A DNA stretch of 64,000 bases from Acidovorax delafieldii (GCA_002377855.1 DFQQ01000044.1:90258-154257); one strand, 5' to 3'. Shown: positions 1 to 9,559, counted from the stretch's first letter. A program made the numbers and translations. Notes: generated by a model not told the origin, from the sequence alone.

Positions 1-2
1 TC

Positions 3-1505
3 TTCATCGGCAACGGCATGCAGGCCATGGCAGCGGCTTGGCTGATGGTGGAGTTGAGCGGCTCGTCGTTTCTCGCGGCGCTGGTGCAGACCGCCGTGTT
101 CCTGCCCATGTTTCTGCTGGCGCTGCCTGCTGGGGTGCTGGCAGATACGACGGATCGGCGGCGCCTCATTTCCGGGGCCTTGATTGCCCAGGCTATTGCC
201 TTTGCATTGCTCACCCTGCTGGTGCTGGCAGGCTGGGGCGGGCCCGCCACCGTGCTGCTGCTGGTGTTTGCGGGGGGGTGCTGCACAGCCATGCTCACTC
301 CGGCGTGGAACTCATCGGTGATCGATCCGGTGCCGCGTGAGGAATGGCCCCAGGCCATTACCGCAGTGAGCATCGCCTACAACGCAGCCCGCGCCGTGGG
401 GCCCACCTTGGCCGGGCTGGTGTTCGCGCAGTGGGGCGCAGGCTGGGTGTTCGCCGTATCGGTTGCCTCTACCGTGGTGATGTGGGAATCCATCCGGCGC
501 TGGCCCCCGCGGGCCCACCCGCCGTCGCGGCTTCCGGCGGAGCGCCTGTGGGGCGGAATGCTCAGTGGCTTGCGCTTTGCGTGGCATTCGGAGTTGATTC
601 TTGCGCAGCTGGTGCGCGTGATGGCCTTCAGCGGCGCAGGCTCTGCGCTGTGGGCACTGCTTCCGGTCATTGCACAACGCCAGCTGGGTGCGGGAGCGCA
701 GGGTTTCGGCCTGCTGATGGGCTGCCTGGGCACGGGTGCCGTGGCAGTGGGCCTGGTCATTGGAAGGCTGCGCGCGCGCTTCAGCATGGACACCGTGGTG
801 CTGGTCAGCTGCCTGGTGTTTGCCGCAGCCATGCTGGTGGCCGCCCTGGCCAAGGTGGCGCTGCTGGTGTACGCAGCCATGGTGCTGGGGGGCGCGGCAT
901 GGATGTCTGCCATGTCCACGTTCAACACCGCCACACAGGCCAGCGCGCCGCCATGGGTGCGCTCGCGCGCCGTGGCGCTGCACATGGTGTCTGCTCTGGG
1001 CGCTTTTGCCCTGGGCTCCGCATTCTGGGGCGCCGTGTCTGATGTGGTGGGGCTTGCGCCCACCCTGTGCGCTGCGGCCGCTGCCATGGGCGTGGGCCTG
1101 TTGCTGGCACGCCGCATGCCGCTGCGCATGGGCGCCTTGCACGAGGTCACCCCCGCGACGCCCTGGGACGAATTGTTCATTGAAGCCGAGCCCTTGCCCG
1201 ATGCGGGCCCCGTGGCTGTTGAAATCGGCTACCGCATCGCCCCCGGCACAGATACCGCTTTTCTGGAGTCCATCAGCCGCCTCAAGGCGCCGCGCCGGCG
1301 CGATGGAGCCACGTTCTGGCGGGTCTACAAAGACCTGGGCGAGCCATCGCGCTACGTGGAGCGGTTCATTGTTGAATCGTGGGCCGATTACCTGCACCAG
1401 CGCGCCCGCGCCACGGTGGCTGACCAGACGCTGGAGACCGAAGTGCGCGCATTTTTGGCGCCGGGCCAAAGCACCACCATGTCGCACTACATCGCTGAAC
1501 GCTAG
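3..1505 (+). CDS. MFS exporter of the MFS_3 / EntS-like family, 5'-truncated by the window edge
   Basis: The reading frame is open from the first bases, so the N-terminus lies outside the window; the visible part is about 500 residues. Roughly the first 370 residues form hydrophobic segments of a major facilitator permease, with a loop motif GVLADTTDRRR typical of the MFS loop between helices 2 and 3. The last 110 residues (from about MGALHEVTPATPW) are soluble and resemble the antibiotic-monooxygenase-like tail found in PF05977 proteins. The family contains inner-membrane exporters such as the enterobactin exporter EntS; the substrate here cannot be told. The stop codon abuts a long hairpin repeat. 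Confidence 0.85.
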   Translation, partial: FIGNGMQAMAAAWLMVELSGSSFLAALVQTAVFLPMFLLALPAGVLADTTDRRRLISGALIAQAIAFALLTLLVLAGWGGPATVLLLVFAGGCCTAMLTPAWNSSVIDPVPREEWPQAITAVSIAYNAARAVGPTLAGLVFAQWGAGWVFAVSVASTVVMWESIRRWPPRAHPPSRLPAERLWGGMLSGLRFAWHSELILAQLVRVMAFSGAGSALWALLPVIAQRQLGAGAQGFGLLMGCLGTGAVAVGLVIGRLRARFSMDTVVLVSCLVFAAAMLVAALAKVALLVYAAMVLGGAAWMSAMSTFNTATQASAPPWVRSRAVALHMVSALGAFALGSAFWGAVSDVVGLAPTLCAAAAAMGVGLLLARRMPLRMGALHEVTPATPWDELFIEAEPLPDAGPVAVEIGYRIAPGTDTAFLESISRLKAPRRRDGATFWRVYKDLGEPSRYVERFIVESWADYLHQRARATVADQTLETEVRAFLAPGQSTTMSHYIAER

Positions 1506-1673
1506 GGGCCCTCTGCCCGCATCGGGCGGTAAGTGTGCACTGCGGATCGGGATGGGCTGCAAGGCGCAAGACGCAGCAATGGCCGTGGCCATTGCGAGTA
1601 TTCGCAACGCCGCATACGGCCCGAGACCGCAATGCACACGGCGCGGTGATTCGTGCAGAGGGTCACTAGGGCC
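1502..1673. repeat. Long imperfect hairpin repeat (MITE-like), downstream of the MFS gene
   Basis: The segment folds on itself. CCCTCTGC near the left end pairs with GCAGAGGG near the right end, GTGTGCACTGCGG pairs imperfectly with CCGCAATGCACAC, and the tip is CAATGGCCGTGGCCATTG. It shares GGGATGGGCTGC and the hairpin architecture with the element at 33614-33884, and more weakly with 25086-25250. No open reading frame in it is convincing. It separates the MFS gene from hemE. Confidence 0.6.
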
Positions 1674-1754
1674 AAGGGAAGCCAGAGCCAACTTCTGCGC
1701 TGGCGCAAACGCTGCGCCGCGGCCTCGGGCGCGCGGCCTGCGACAATCGGGGCC

Positions 1755-2870
1755 ATGAGCTACGCCCCCCTCACCAATGACACCTTCCTGCGCGCGTGCC
1801 GCCGCCAGGTCACCGACTACACCCCACTGTGGCTCATGCGCCAAGCGGGCCGCTATTTGCCCGAGTACAAGGCCACCCGCGCCCAGGCCGGCAGCTTCAT
1901 GGGGCTGGCCACCAATGTGGACTACGCCACCGAGGTCACGCTGCAGCCCCTGGAGCGGTTTCCGCTGGACGCGGCCATTTTGTTCAGCGACATCCTGACC
2001 GTGCCCGACGCGATGGGCCTGGGCCTGACGTTCGCCGAGGGCGAAGGCCCCCGCTTTGCCAAAGTGGTGCGCGACGAGGCGGCCGTGGCCGAACTGGCCG
2101 TGCCCGACATGGAAAAGCTGCGCTATGTGTTCGACGCAGTCACCAACATCCGCAAGGCCCTCAACGGCCGGGTGCCGCTGATCGGCTTTTCGGGCAGCCC
2201 CTGGACGCTGGCCTGCTATATGGTCGAGGGCAAGGGCAGCGACGACTACCGGCTGGTCAAGAGCCTGATGTACGCGCGCCCGGACCTGATGCATCGCATC
2301 CTGGCCATCAACGCCGACAGCGTGGCCGCCTACCTGAATGCCCAGATCGACGCGGGCGCCCAAGCGGTGATGATTTTCGACAGCTGGGGTGGCGTGCTGG
2401 CCGACGGTGCTTTCCAGGAGTTCAGCCTGGCCTATACCACCCGCGTGCTGGCACAGTTGAAACGCACGGGCGTCGATGGGACCGATGTGCCGCGCATTGT
2501 CTTCACCAAAGGTGGCGGCATCTGGCTTGAGGACATGAAAGACATCGACTGCGAGGTGCTTGGCCTGGACTGGACAGCCAACCTGGGCAAGGCCCGCGCC
2601 ATCGTCGGCGGCACCACAGGCGGCCCCGGCAAGGCGCTCCAGGGGAACATCGACCCCAATGTGCTCTTTGCCCCCCCTGCGCAGATCGTGCAGCAGGTGC
2701 ACAAGGTGCTGGACAGCTTCGGCGCCCCCCATACCGACCGCACCACCACCGGCCCCACCCACATCTTCAACCTGGGCCATGGCATCAGCCAGTTCACTCC
2801 ACCCGAGCATGTGGCAGCGCTGGTGGAGGCGGTACACAGCTACTCGCGCTTGCAGCGCCAAGCCGGCTGA
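1755..2870 (+). CDS. hemE: Uroporphyrinogen decarboxylase
   Basis: Cytoplasmic heme-pathway enzyme that decarboxylates the four acetate side chains of uroporphyrinogen III to give coproporphyrinogen III. The 371-residue product carries both family signatures: PLWLMRQAGR at residues 24-33, whose arginines bind substrate carboxylates, and GFSGSPWTLACYMVEG in the middle. The start at ATG 1755 gives MSYAPLTNDTFL, the usual family N-terminus; the frame is open 34 codons further upstream but that part runs into repeat sequence. It is followed by a 1.2-kb gene-free stretch and then priA in the same direction. Confidence 0.97.
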   Translation: MSYAPLTNDTFLRACRRQVTDYTPLWLMRQAGRYLPEYKATRAQAGSFMGLATNVDYATEVTLQPLERFPLDAAILFSDILTVPDAMGLGLTFAEGEGPRFAKVVRDEAAVAELAVPDMEKLRYVFDAVTNIRKALNGRVPLIGFSGSPWTLACYMVEGKGSDDYRLVKSLMYARPDLMHRILAINADSVAAYLNAQIDAGAQAVMIFDSWGGVLADGAFQEFSLAYTTRVLAQLKRTGVDGTDVPRIVFTKGGGIWLEDMKDIDCEVLGLDWTANLGKARAIVGGTTGGPGKALQGNIDPNVLFAPPAQIVQQVHKVLDSFGAPHTDRTTTGPTHIFNLGHGISQFTPPEHVAALVEAVHSYSRLQRQAG

Positions 2871-4074
2871 ACCCTGCCGGTTGTGCACAGCAGCGGTGCA
2901 TGTTGAAAAATTTCAAACCAATCTCTGGAACGATTGAAATTCTTTTGCAGCACCGCAGCAGTTGGGCTAAGTGGTTGATTTTCATAGGATCCATCGCGCT
3001 GCTGATTTGGCGGGCAAAGTAGCAAGACCCAGTCATTTCAAGGCTTTGCGCCACAAGCACCACGGATATCAACAAAGTTATCCACAGTATTGTTGAATGT
3101 CTGGGAAAGATTCTTTGAAATCAAAGGCTTAGCCCCGACTCTGCGTCTGACAGTTCAACAGTGCGCTGTCATGCCGATTTTGCAGGCGCCCGGCAACCTC
3201 TTGACAACACGGACAAATCCACTTGTGCACAAGGCCGCGGGAACCAACGAGAGCACAATTGCTGCAGAGGCCTCGCAAAGCAAAATGGGGAAAATTGCTT
3301 TATCTGATTGATTTATAAAGAACTTTTCAAACTTCCCATTTGCTGTGCAGCCCGCCCGAAGTCAGCAGGGGCGCGGTATTGGCAGTGATCGCAACAGGCT
3401 TTCCACAAAGTTATCCACAAATAACGGGAACAGATCCGAGCGACTGTGTGATGCGGCCAAGGCAGGAGCCGCCCTCTACCAAGACACTTAGACCCTGACC
3501 CGGGCGCTGCGCCTTTGTGGATTGCGTCGCAAGCTATCCATGTCATAGCACTGCCTCACCGCCCAAGCCAGGGAGTTCTTCGGCCATCAGCCCCGCAAGT
3601 GCCCTGCGCAAACGTATCAACACAGTAATTCGCTAAAAATGGTGTGCGATGGATGAATCCGGCAGGAATCAAATGACCAGCGCCACAGGCGCCCGCAGAC
3701 TGCACAGTGGCAGGCGCCGACGCAGTGCACAGCGCGGGCTGCGGCCCTATTGACGTGCGTGCCCGTTGCGTTTATGCACAGAGCCCGCGGGGCGGCCAGC
3801 GGCTTTTTCGCCAGCCTCGGTCTAGCATAAAAAATCTGTGTCCTTCTCGCTCAGATGCTTGATTCATAAGCATTTTTTATTGCTGCCCATTTCCTGGGCA
3901 ATCTGTTGAAAGCCTTGTTCCATGCGGGTTGCGCAGCGGTGACTACAAGCTTTCAACAAAGTTATCCACAGAAAATCGGGATTGGCGAACCGGACACGGG
4001 GCGCGACATGGAGCGCCGCCCCTCCACTCCAGGGCAGCGACAATCACGCATCCAGCCGCTGTTCTCCCATTTTC
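2871..4074. other. Gene-free region with three perfect DnaA boxes (origin-like)
   Basis: About 1.2 kb between hemE and priA without a credible gene. TTATCCACA occurs exactly at 3078-3086, 3411-3419 and 3962-3970, all on the plus strand and all preceded by CAAAG, making AACAAAGTTATCCACA-like blocks. TTGTGCACA, one base off the box consensus, occurs at 2881-2889 and 3223-3231. The stretch is more AT-rich than the neighbouring genes, notably at 2900-2950, 3300-3330 and 3825-3890. DnaA is known to bind TTATCCACA; a role as origin or DnaA-titration site is inference. The 73-77 aa ORFs here show no recognisable feature. Confidence 0.55.
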
Positions 4075-6201
4075 TTGAGCTCTTCCCATCCTTTCATTGC
4101 CGCAGTCGCTCTGCACACCCCATCGCACAGCGGTGTGGGTGATTTGCTGAGCTACGCTTGCGAGCGCCCGCTGCCGCCGGGCACGCTGGTGCGGGTGCCC
4201 CTGGGCAGCCGCGAGGTGTTGGGAGTGGTATGGGACAGCGATGCCGCCACGGGTGAGTTGCCGGATGGCGCCACGCTGCGCGCCGTCAGTGCAGTGTTGG
4301 AGGGCGTGGCGCCGCTGGACTTGCCTTGGCGACGGCTGGTGGCGTTCACGGCGCGTTATTACCAGCGCGCATTGGGTGAGGTGGCCTTGGCCGCCCTGCC
4401 CCCCCAACTTCGCGACTTGAAGCCTGAGCAGCTCGCACGTCGCCTGCGCCGCCCCGCCACACCGCCCGGCGAAACCTCAATCGCTATCGAAAATATAGCG
4501 CTTACCGCAGAGCAGGAAAGCGCCAGAGCCCAAATTACCTCAAACAATGGTCCCTTCCTGCTGTTTGGCAGCACCGGCAGCGGCAAGACCGAGGTGTACC
4601 TGCGCTGCGTGCAGGAGATGCTGGAGGCCGACTCCACCGCGCAAGCACTGGTGATGGTGCCCGAGATCAACCTCACGCCCCAATTGGAAGAGCGCTTTGT
4701 CAGCCGCTTTGCGCCGCGCTTTGGCCCGGGGGCCGTGGTGTCGCTGCACAGCGGCATGACCAACCCGCAGCGCCTCAAAAGCTGGCTGGCAGCGCACAGC
4801 GGCACGGCGCGCATCGTGCTGGGCACGCGCATGGCGGTGTTTGCCAGCCTGCCAGGGCTCAGGCTCATCGTGGTCGATGAAGAGCACGACCCCAGCTACA
4901 AGCAGCAGGAAGGCGCCCGCTACTCGGCGCGCGACCTGGCCATCTGGCGCGGGCGCGAGCAGGGTGCCAAGGTGCTGCTGGGCTCGGCCACGCCGTCGCT
5001 GGAGAGCTGGCACGCCAGCCGCCCGCCCACACCCGAAGACCCCGAGGGCGGGCGCTACGTGCGGCTGCACATGCCCAGCCGCATTGGCGCGGGCGCGCTG
5101 GCCCGCGTGCGCCGGGTGGACATGAACCAGCAGCCCCGCCGCGCCGTGTTCAGCGCGCCGCTGCTGCAGGCCATTACCGAACGCGTCGCGCGCGGCGAGC
5201 AAAGCATGGTGCTGCTCAACCGCCGCGGTTACGCGCCCGTGCTGCATTGCGTGGACTGCGGCTGGAAGAGCGACTGCCCCCACTGCAGCGCGCACCAGGT
5301 CTTTCACAAGACCGACCGCACCTTGCGCTGCCACCACTGCGGCTACACCGTGCGCGTGCCCCACCACTGCCCTGCCTGCGGCAGCCCCGACATCCACGCC
5401 ATGGGCCGCGGCACCGAGCAGCTTGAAGAACAACTGGCCGCCCTGCTGCGCAATGTGCAGCGCCCCGACGGCAACCCGGCGCGCGTGGCACGCATTGATG
5501 CCGACACCACCAAAGCCAAGGGCGCGCTGGAGGCGCAACTGGCCGAGGTGCACGCCGGTGAGGTAGATGTGCTGGTGGGCACGCAGATGATTGCCAAGGG
5601 CCACGACTTCCGCCGCATCACGCTGGTGGCTGCGGTGCAGCCCGACGGTGCGCTGTTTTCCAGCGACTTCCGCGCGCCTGAACGTTTATTTGCGTTGCTG
5701 ATGCAGGCCGCTGGCCGCGCCGGCCGAGATGCGGCATACATGGCCGCGCAAGGAACGCCCTGCGAAATGTGGGTGCAAACCTTTCACCCCCAGCACGCGG
5801 TGTATGAAGCGCTGCGCAGACACGACTACGAAGACTTTGCGGCACAGCAGCTGAAGGAACGCGAGGAAGCCGCGATGCCGCCCTTTGCTTACCAGGCGCT
5901 GGTGCGGGCCGATGCGCGCACCCAGGAGGTGGCGCAGGGCTTCCTGCAGGCAGCCACCGCTGCAGCCCACGCGGCGGCATTGCCGGGGTTGGCTTCCGTT
6001 ACCCTGTTTCCGCCCGTGCCCCTCACCATTCAGCGCGTGGCCAATGTGGAACGCGCGCAGATGCTGATGGAAAGCAGCAGCCGCGCCGCACTGCAGCGGT
6101 TTCTGGCCGCGTGGCAGCCCGTGCTGCAGGCCACCCGCAGTCAGCCAGAGCACAAGGGGCTGATCCGCTGGCTGGTGGATGTGGATCCGCTGACGATCTG
6201 A
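4075..6201 (+). CDS. priA: Primosomal replication restart helicase PriA
   Basis: 3'-to-5' DNA helicase that reloads the replisome at stalled forks. Visible are the N-terminal 3'-end-binding domain, Walker A GSTGSGKT, the DEEH box in VVDEEHDPSYKQQ, a zinc-binding insertion with four CxxC pairs (CVDC, CPHC, CHHC, CPAC), and the C-terminal helicase motifs GTQMIAKGHDF and QAAGRAGR. The frame is open from a TTG at 3982. No ATG lies near the expected N-terminus, so TTG 4075 (708 aa, MSSSHPFIAAVALHTP) is the best-fitting start; it lacks a clear ribosome-binding site. Codons for about residues 135-155 derive from a short interspersed repeat. Confidence 0.93.
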   Translation: MSSSHPFIAAVALHTPSHSGVGDLLSYACERPLPPGTLVRVPLGSREVLGVVWDSDAATGELPDGATLRAVSAVLEGVAPLDLPWRRLVAFTARYYQRALGEVALAALPPQLRDLKPEQLARRLRRPATPPGETSIAIENIALTAEQESARAQITSNNGPFLLFGSTGSGKTEVYLRCVQEMLEADSTAQALVMVPEINLTPQLEERFVSRFAPRFGPGAVVSLHSGMTNPQRLKSWLAAHSGTARIVLGTRMAVFASLPGLRLIVVDEEHDPSYKQQEGARYSARDLAIWRGREQGAKVLLGSATPSLESWHASRPPTPEDPEGGRYVRLHMPSRIGAGALARVRRVDMNQQPRRAVFSAPLLQAITERVARGEQSMVLLNRRGYAPVLHCVDCGWKSDCPHCSAHQVFHKTDRTLRCHHCGYTVRVPHHCPACGSPDIHAMGRGTEQLEEQLAALLRNVQRPDGNPARVARIDADTTKAKGALEAQLAEVHAGEVDVLVGTQMIAKGHDFRRITLVAAVQPDGALFSSDFRAPERLFALLMQAAGRAGRDAAYMAAQGTPCEMWVQTFHPQHAVYEALRRHDYEDFAAQQLKEREEAAMPPFAYQALVRADARTQEVAQGFLQAATAAAHAAALPGLASVTLFPPVPLTIQRVANVERAQMLMESSSRAALQRFLAAWQPVLQATRSQPEHKGLIRWLVDVDPLTI
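4479..4536 (+). repeat. Short GCGCTTAT-family repeat inside priA
   Basis: The bases resemble the intergenic GCGCTTAT-type repeats elsewhere in the window: CGCTATCGAAAATATAGCGC, then CTTACCGC, then AAGCGCCAGAGCCCAAATT. They are read in frame as about 20 residues (IAIENIALTAEQES and on) in the linker just before the PriA helicase domain. Confidence 0.6.
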
Positions 6202-6262
6202 CGCGCCGCGCCCAGCCTTAGGGCCAGCCCCTGGCTGGGTCTGGCGCTGCGTCTGGGTACCC

Positions 6263-7186
6263 CTACCCTTCGTGCGTCTGCGCCCCCGCATCGCTGAGGT
6301 GCGCCTGCAGTATGTGCCGAAAGCTGGCCATGGCTGGCGCCGTGGTGCGCCCCGCAAGGGTCACCACGGCATAGCGCGCCCTGGCTTTGATCGGCGGGTG
6401 CATCGGCAGCATGACCAAGCGTCCCGCCAGGATGTCGGCACGGGCGGACGCCTGCGCACCCAGAAACACGGCGTCCGACTCGCCCACCGTGGCCAGAAGG
6501 CTGGCCACGTCGTCGCACTCAATGCGCACCATCTCCGAAGGATGGGCTTGCAGCCCGTATTGGTCGACCAGCAGGCGGATGACTTCATCAGACAGCGGCG
6601 TGCACGCCACGGGGTAAGCCATCACGTCGGCCAGCGTGACGCGTTGCCGCCCAGCCAGCGGATGCGTTTGCCGCACGATGAACCCCGCTCGCAATTCGGC
6701 CAGGGCTTCGATCTGCAGATCCTGCGCCGGCACCACCCGGCGCAGGTCTACCACCAGGGCGTCGCATTGCCGGTTGCGCAGTTGCATCACCAGCAGCTCT
6801 GCCGGACCCTGCGTTACCGAGACCTTCAGGCCCGGATAGTCCCGCGCCACGGCTGACAGCAGCGGCCTGGTCAACAGTGCCGCGGGGCCCGAACCCAGGC
6901 CCACGCTGATACGCCCCAGGTCCCCCTGCTGCAGGTGGCGCGCGCTGTCGCGCAATTGGTCGAGATCGCGCAGGATGGGGCGCGCGCGCGCCACCACCTC
7001 CAGCCCCAGCGGCGTGAGCGTGTTGCGCTTGCCCAGGCGGTCGAGCACCGGTCCACCCAGTTCATTTTCCAGGCCCTGGATGCTGCGGCTGAGGGCCGAC
7101 TGGGTGATGAACAAACGCTCTGCCGCACGACTGAAAGAGCCGGTGTCGGCAACGGCCAGCAGATGTTCCAGGTGGCGCAGGTTCAT
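6263..7186 (-). CDS. LysR-family transcriptional regulator
   Basis: A 307-residue LysR-type regulator. The N-terminal winged helix-turn-helix (MNLRHLEHLLAVADTGSFSRAAERLFITQSALSRSIQ) is followed by a periplasmic-binding-protein-like effector domain. It is divergent from the Bug receptor / amidohydrolase / cupin operon across about 105 bp, the usual arrangement for a LysR regulator of its neighbour, so it probably controls that operon in response to a carboxylate or amide substrate. The inducer cannot be read from sequence. priA converges on it across a 61-bp gap holding a CCCAGCC/GGCTGGG stem without a T-run. Confidence 0.9.
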   Translation of the reverse strand: MNLRHLEHLLAVADTGSFSRAAERLFITQSALSRSIQGLENELGGPVLDRLGKRNTLTPLGLEVVARARPILRDLDQLRDSARHLQQGDLGRISVGLGSGPAALLTRPLLSAVARDYPGLKVSVTQGPAELLVMQLRNRQCDALVVDLRRVVPAQDLQIEALAELRAGFIVRQTHPLAGRQRVTLADVMAYPVACTPLSDEVIRLLVDQYGLQAHPSEMVRIECDDVASLLATVGESDAVFLGAQASARADILAGRLVMLPMHPPIKARARYAVVTLAGRTTAPAMASFRHILQAHLSDAGAQTHEG

Positions 7187-7291
7187 GAACTGTATGACTT
7201 CAATGAATGATTTTTAGGAAAATAATACATTGGACGCATAGCTTTGCGCTCCCTAGGATGCACGCACAACCCATCCATAAGGAGACAAACC
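7187..7291. promoter_or_regulatory. Divergent promoter region between lysR and the Bug-receptor operon
   Basis: Intergenic region between divergent starts, AT-richer than its surroundings (GAATGATTTTTAGGAAAATA). A strong ribosome-binding site AAGGAG at 7279-7284 serves the ATG at 7292. LysR operators normally lie in such regions; no specific T-N11-A site is assigned. Confidence 0.5.
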
Positions 7292-8293
7292 ATGCCCACG
7301 TCCATTCGCCGCTTGGCTCGCAGCACGGCCACGTTGATCGGCGGCCTGTTCTTGAGCGCGAGCTTGTTCGCACAAACTGCCTACCCGGCCAAGCCCGTCA
7401 CCCTGCTCGTGCCCTACCCAGCCGGCGGCGTGTCGGACGTGATTGCGCGAACGGTGAACACGACCTTGGGCAAGCAACTGGGCCAGCCGGTCATTGTGGA
7501 CAACCTGGGTGGCGCCAGCGGTTCCATCGCCGCGCAGAAGGTGCTCAGCCAGGCATCGGACGGCCACATGGTGTTCCAGGGCTCGCCCAATGAACTCATC
7601 CTGGCGCCGCTGGCGCTTTCGGCGGTCAAGTTCAAAAGTGAAGACTTCCGCTTGGTACACATGATCTCCACCGTGCAAATCGCGTTTCTGGCACGCGCAG
7701 ATCTGCCCGTGAACTCCGTGGACGAATTCCTGGACTATGCGCGCACGCAGGCCCAGCAAGGCCGCCCCATCACCTACGCCAGCGTGGGCCCCGGCTCGTT
7801 CTACCACCTGCTGGGGGCGCACCTGTCCAAAGTTACCGGCATCCCCATGGTCCACGTCCCGTACAAAGGCGGGGCGCCGGCCGAGCAAGACCTGATCTCT
7901 GGCCAGGTGGACATCTTTTTGTCGCCTTTTGGCGTGAAGCACCAAGAACTGCGCAAAGGCGGCCGCATCAAGATCCTTTCGCTGCTCAACGCCACGCGGC
8001 TCGACAGCGCCAAGGACATTCCCGCCATCAGCGAAAGCAAGTCGCTCAAGGACTTCACCTTCAACATCTGGACCGGTTACTTCGTCAAGCGCGACACGCC
8101 CGAGGGTGTCGTCACGGCCCTGCACAAGGCCATCACCGGCACGCTGACCGACCCCACGGTGCGCGCCAACCTGGAAGCAGCCAGCCAGACACCCGCCCCC
8201 GCGCTGTCGATTGCCGACGCGGCCAAGGCCTACACCGACGGCACCGCGCAGTTCCGCGCCATTGCCAAGTCCATCAACCTGCAGGCGCAGTAA
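7292..8293 (+). CDS. Bug/TctC family tripartite tricarboxylate-type binding protein
   Basis: Periplasmic solute receptor of the Bug family, 333 residues. The start at ATG 7292 follows AAGGAG and gives a signal peptide (MPTSIRRLARSTATLIGG...SLFAQ). The mature protein begins with YPAKPVTLLVPYPAGGVSDVIAR, the hallmark N-terminus of the family, and later has YASVGPGSFYHL and VPYKGGAPA. Bug receptors bind carboxylates, amino acids or amides. No TctA/TctB membrane genes accompany it, as is common for orphan Bug receptors in Burkholderiales. It is first in an operon with an M20 amidohydrolase 3 bp downstream. Confidence 0.92.
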   Translation: MPTSIRRLARSTATLIGGLFLSASLFAQTAYPAKPVTLLVPYPAGGVSDVIARTVNTTLGKQLGQPVIVDNLGGASGSIAAQKVLSQASDGHMVFQGSPNELILAPLALSAVKFKSEDFRLVHMISTVQIAFLARADLPVNSVDEFLDYARTQAQQGRPITYASVGPGSFYHLLGAHLSKVTGIPMVHVPYKGGAPAEQDLISGQVDIFLSPFGVKHQELRKGGRIKILSLLNATRLDSAKDIPAISESKSLKDFTFNIWTGYFVKRDTPEGVVTALHKAITGTLTDPTVRANLEAASQTPAPALSIADAAKAYTDGTAQFRAIAKSINLQAQ

Positions 8294-8296
8294 AGC

Positions 8297-9487
8297 ATGG
8301 GCAACCGCATTCCTCCCGCGCTGGTTGCGCAAGCCGATACCTTCGTCGCGCTGCGGCGCGACCTGCACCGCCACCCCGAATTGGGCTTTCAGGAAGTGCG
8401 CACCAGCGCCCTGGTGGCCGAGAAGCTCACTGAGTGGGGCTACACAGTGACGCGCGGCCTGGGCGGCACGGGCGTGGTGGGCCAGCTGCGCCGCGGCGCG
8501 GGCGAACGCCGCTTGGGGCTGCGCGCCGACATGGACGCGCTGCCCATCACCGAAGCCACGGGCCTGCCCCACGCCAGCTGCCACCACGGCCTGATGCACG
8601 CTTGCGGCCATGACGGACACACGGCCATGCTGCTGGCTGCGGCGCACCACCTGGCCAAGCACGGCCAGTTCAGCGGCACGCTCAACCTCATCTTTCAGCC
8701 CGCTGAGGAAGGGCTGGGCGGCGCGCGGAAGATGATGGACGATGGCCTGTTCGAGCGCTTTCCGTGCGATGCCATTTTTGCCATGCACAACATGCCAGGC
8801 CACCCGCCGGGGCACCTGCTGTTTCGCACCGGGGCCTTCATGGCGTCGAGCGAGAACATCACCATCACGCTGCACGGCGTGGGCGGGCACGGCGCCATGC
8901 CGCACCACAGTGCCGACCCGGTGGTGGCGGGCTCGGCCATCGTGCTGGGCCTGCAGAGCATCGTGGCGCGCAACGTGCCGCCGCTGCAGATGGCGGTGAT
9001 CACGGTGGGAGCCTTCCAGGCCGGCGAGGCCAACAATGTCATCCCGCACACAGCGACGCTCAAGCTCAGCGTGCGATCGCTGGACCGGGGCGTGCGCGAA
9101 CTGCTCAACCGCCGCATCCGCGAACTGGTGGAGTCGCAGGCTCACAGCTACGGCGTGCGTGCCGACATCGACTTCCGTGGCGGCTATCCCGTGCTGGTGA
9201 ACACGCCAGCGGAAACCGAGTTTGCCCGTCAGATAGGGCGCGAGCTGGTGGGGTCAGACCACGTCACCGAGCAGGCCGAACCCCTGACCGGCAGCGAAGA
9301 CTTTGCCTTCATGCTCGAAGATATCCCCGGCAGCTACCTGCTGATTGGCAATGGCGATGCCGCTACCGGCGGCCACGGTGCGTGCATGGTGCACAACCCG
9401 AATTACGACTTTGAAGACCGCAACATCGCGGTTGGCAGCGCCTATTGGGTGCGCCTGGCCGAACGCTTTCTGGACGGCACTGCATAG
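8297..9487 (+). CDS. M20-family amidohydrolase (hippurate hydrolase-like)
   Basis: A 396-residue metallopeptidase-family amidohydrolase that probably hydrolyses an N-acyl amino acid or similar amide. Metal-binding and catalytic motifs are present: ADMDALPI, HACGHDGHTAML, the PAEEGLGGARKM segment with the catalytic glutamate, and GSEDFAFML near the C-terminus. It lacks a signal peptide, so it is cytoplasmic. It starts 3 bp after the Bug receptor stop, implying coupled translation. With the receptor and cupin gene it forms an uptake-and-hydrolysis unit under the divergent LysR. Confidence 0.92.
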   Translation: MGNRIPPALVAQADTFVALRRDLHRHPELGFQEVRTSALVAEKLTEWGYTVTRGLGGTGVVGQLRRGAGERRLGLRADMDALPITEATGLPHASCHHGLMHACGHDGHTAMLLAAAHHLAKHGQFSGTLNLIFQPAEEGLGGARKMMDDGLFERFPCDAIFAMHNMPGHPPGHLLFRTGAFMASSENITITLHGVGGHGAMPHHSADPVVAGSAIVLGLQSIVARNVPPLQMAVITVGAFQAGEANNVIPHTATLKLSVRSLDRGVRELLNRRIRELVESQAHSYGVRADIDFRGGYPVLVNTPAETEFARQIGRELVGSDHVTEQAEPLTGSEDFAFMLEDIPGSYLLIGNGDAATGGHGACMVHNPNYDFEDRNIAVGSAYWVRLAERFLDGTA

Positions 9488-9559
9488 CCCTGCCGCGCAA
9501 GCGACAGCCACCGCAGCTTGGCTGCGTGCACACTGCGAGCGCCCCAGCCCGGAGACACC

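Noticed and set aside
312..2888. 858-aa open frame on the minus strand across the MFS gene and hemE
   Set aside because: It is antisense to two well-recognised genes and has the His/Ala/Gly/Arg-rich composition typical of shadow frames in high-GC DNA.
3090..3311. 73-aa ORF between hemE and priA
   Set aside because: No ribosome-binding site, motif or signal; it lies among DnaA boxes in AT-richer spacer.
7253..9145. 630-aa minus-strand frame opposite the Bug receptor and amidohydrolase
   Set aside because: Shadow of two real genes; no motifs and no ribosome-binding site of note.
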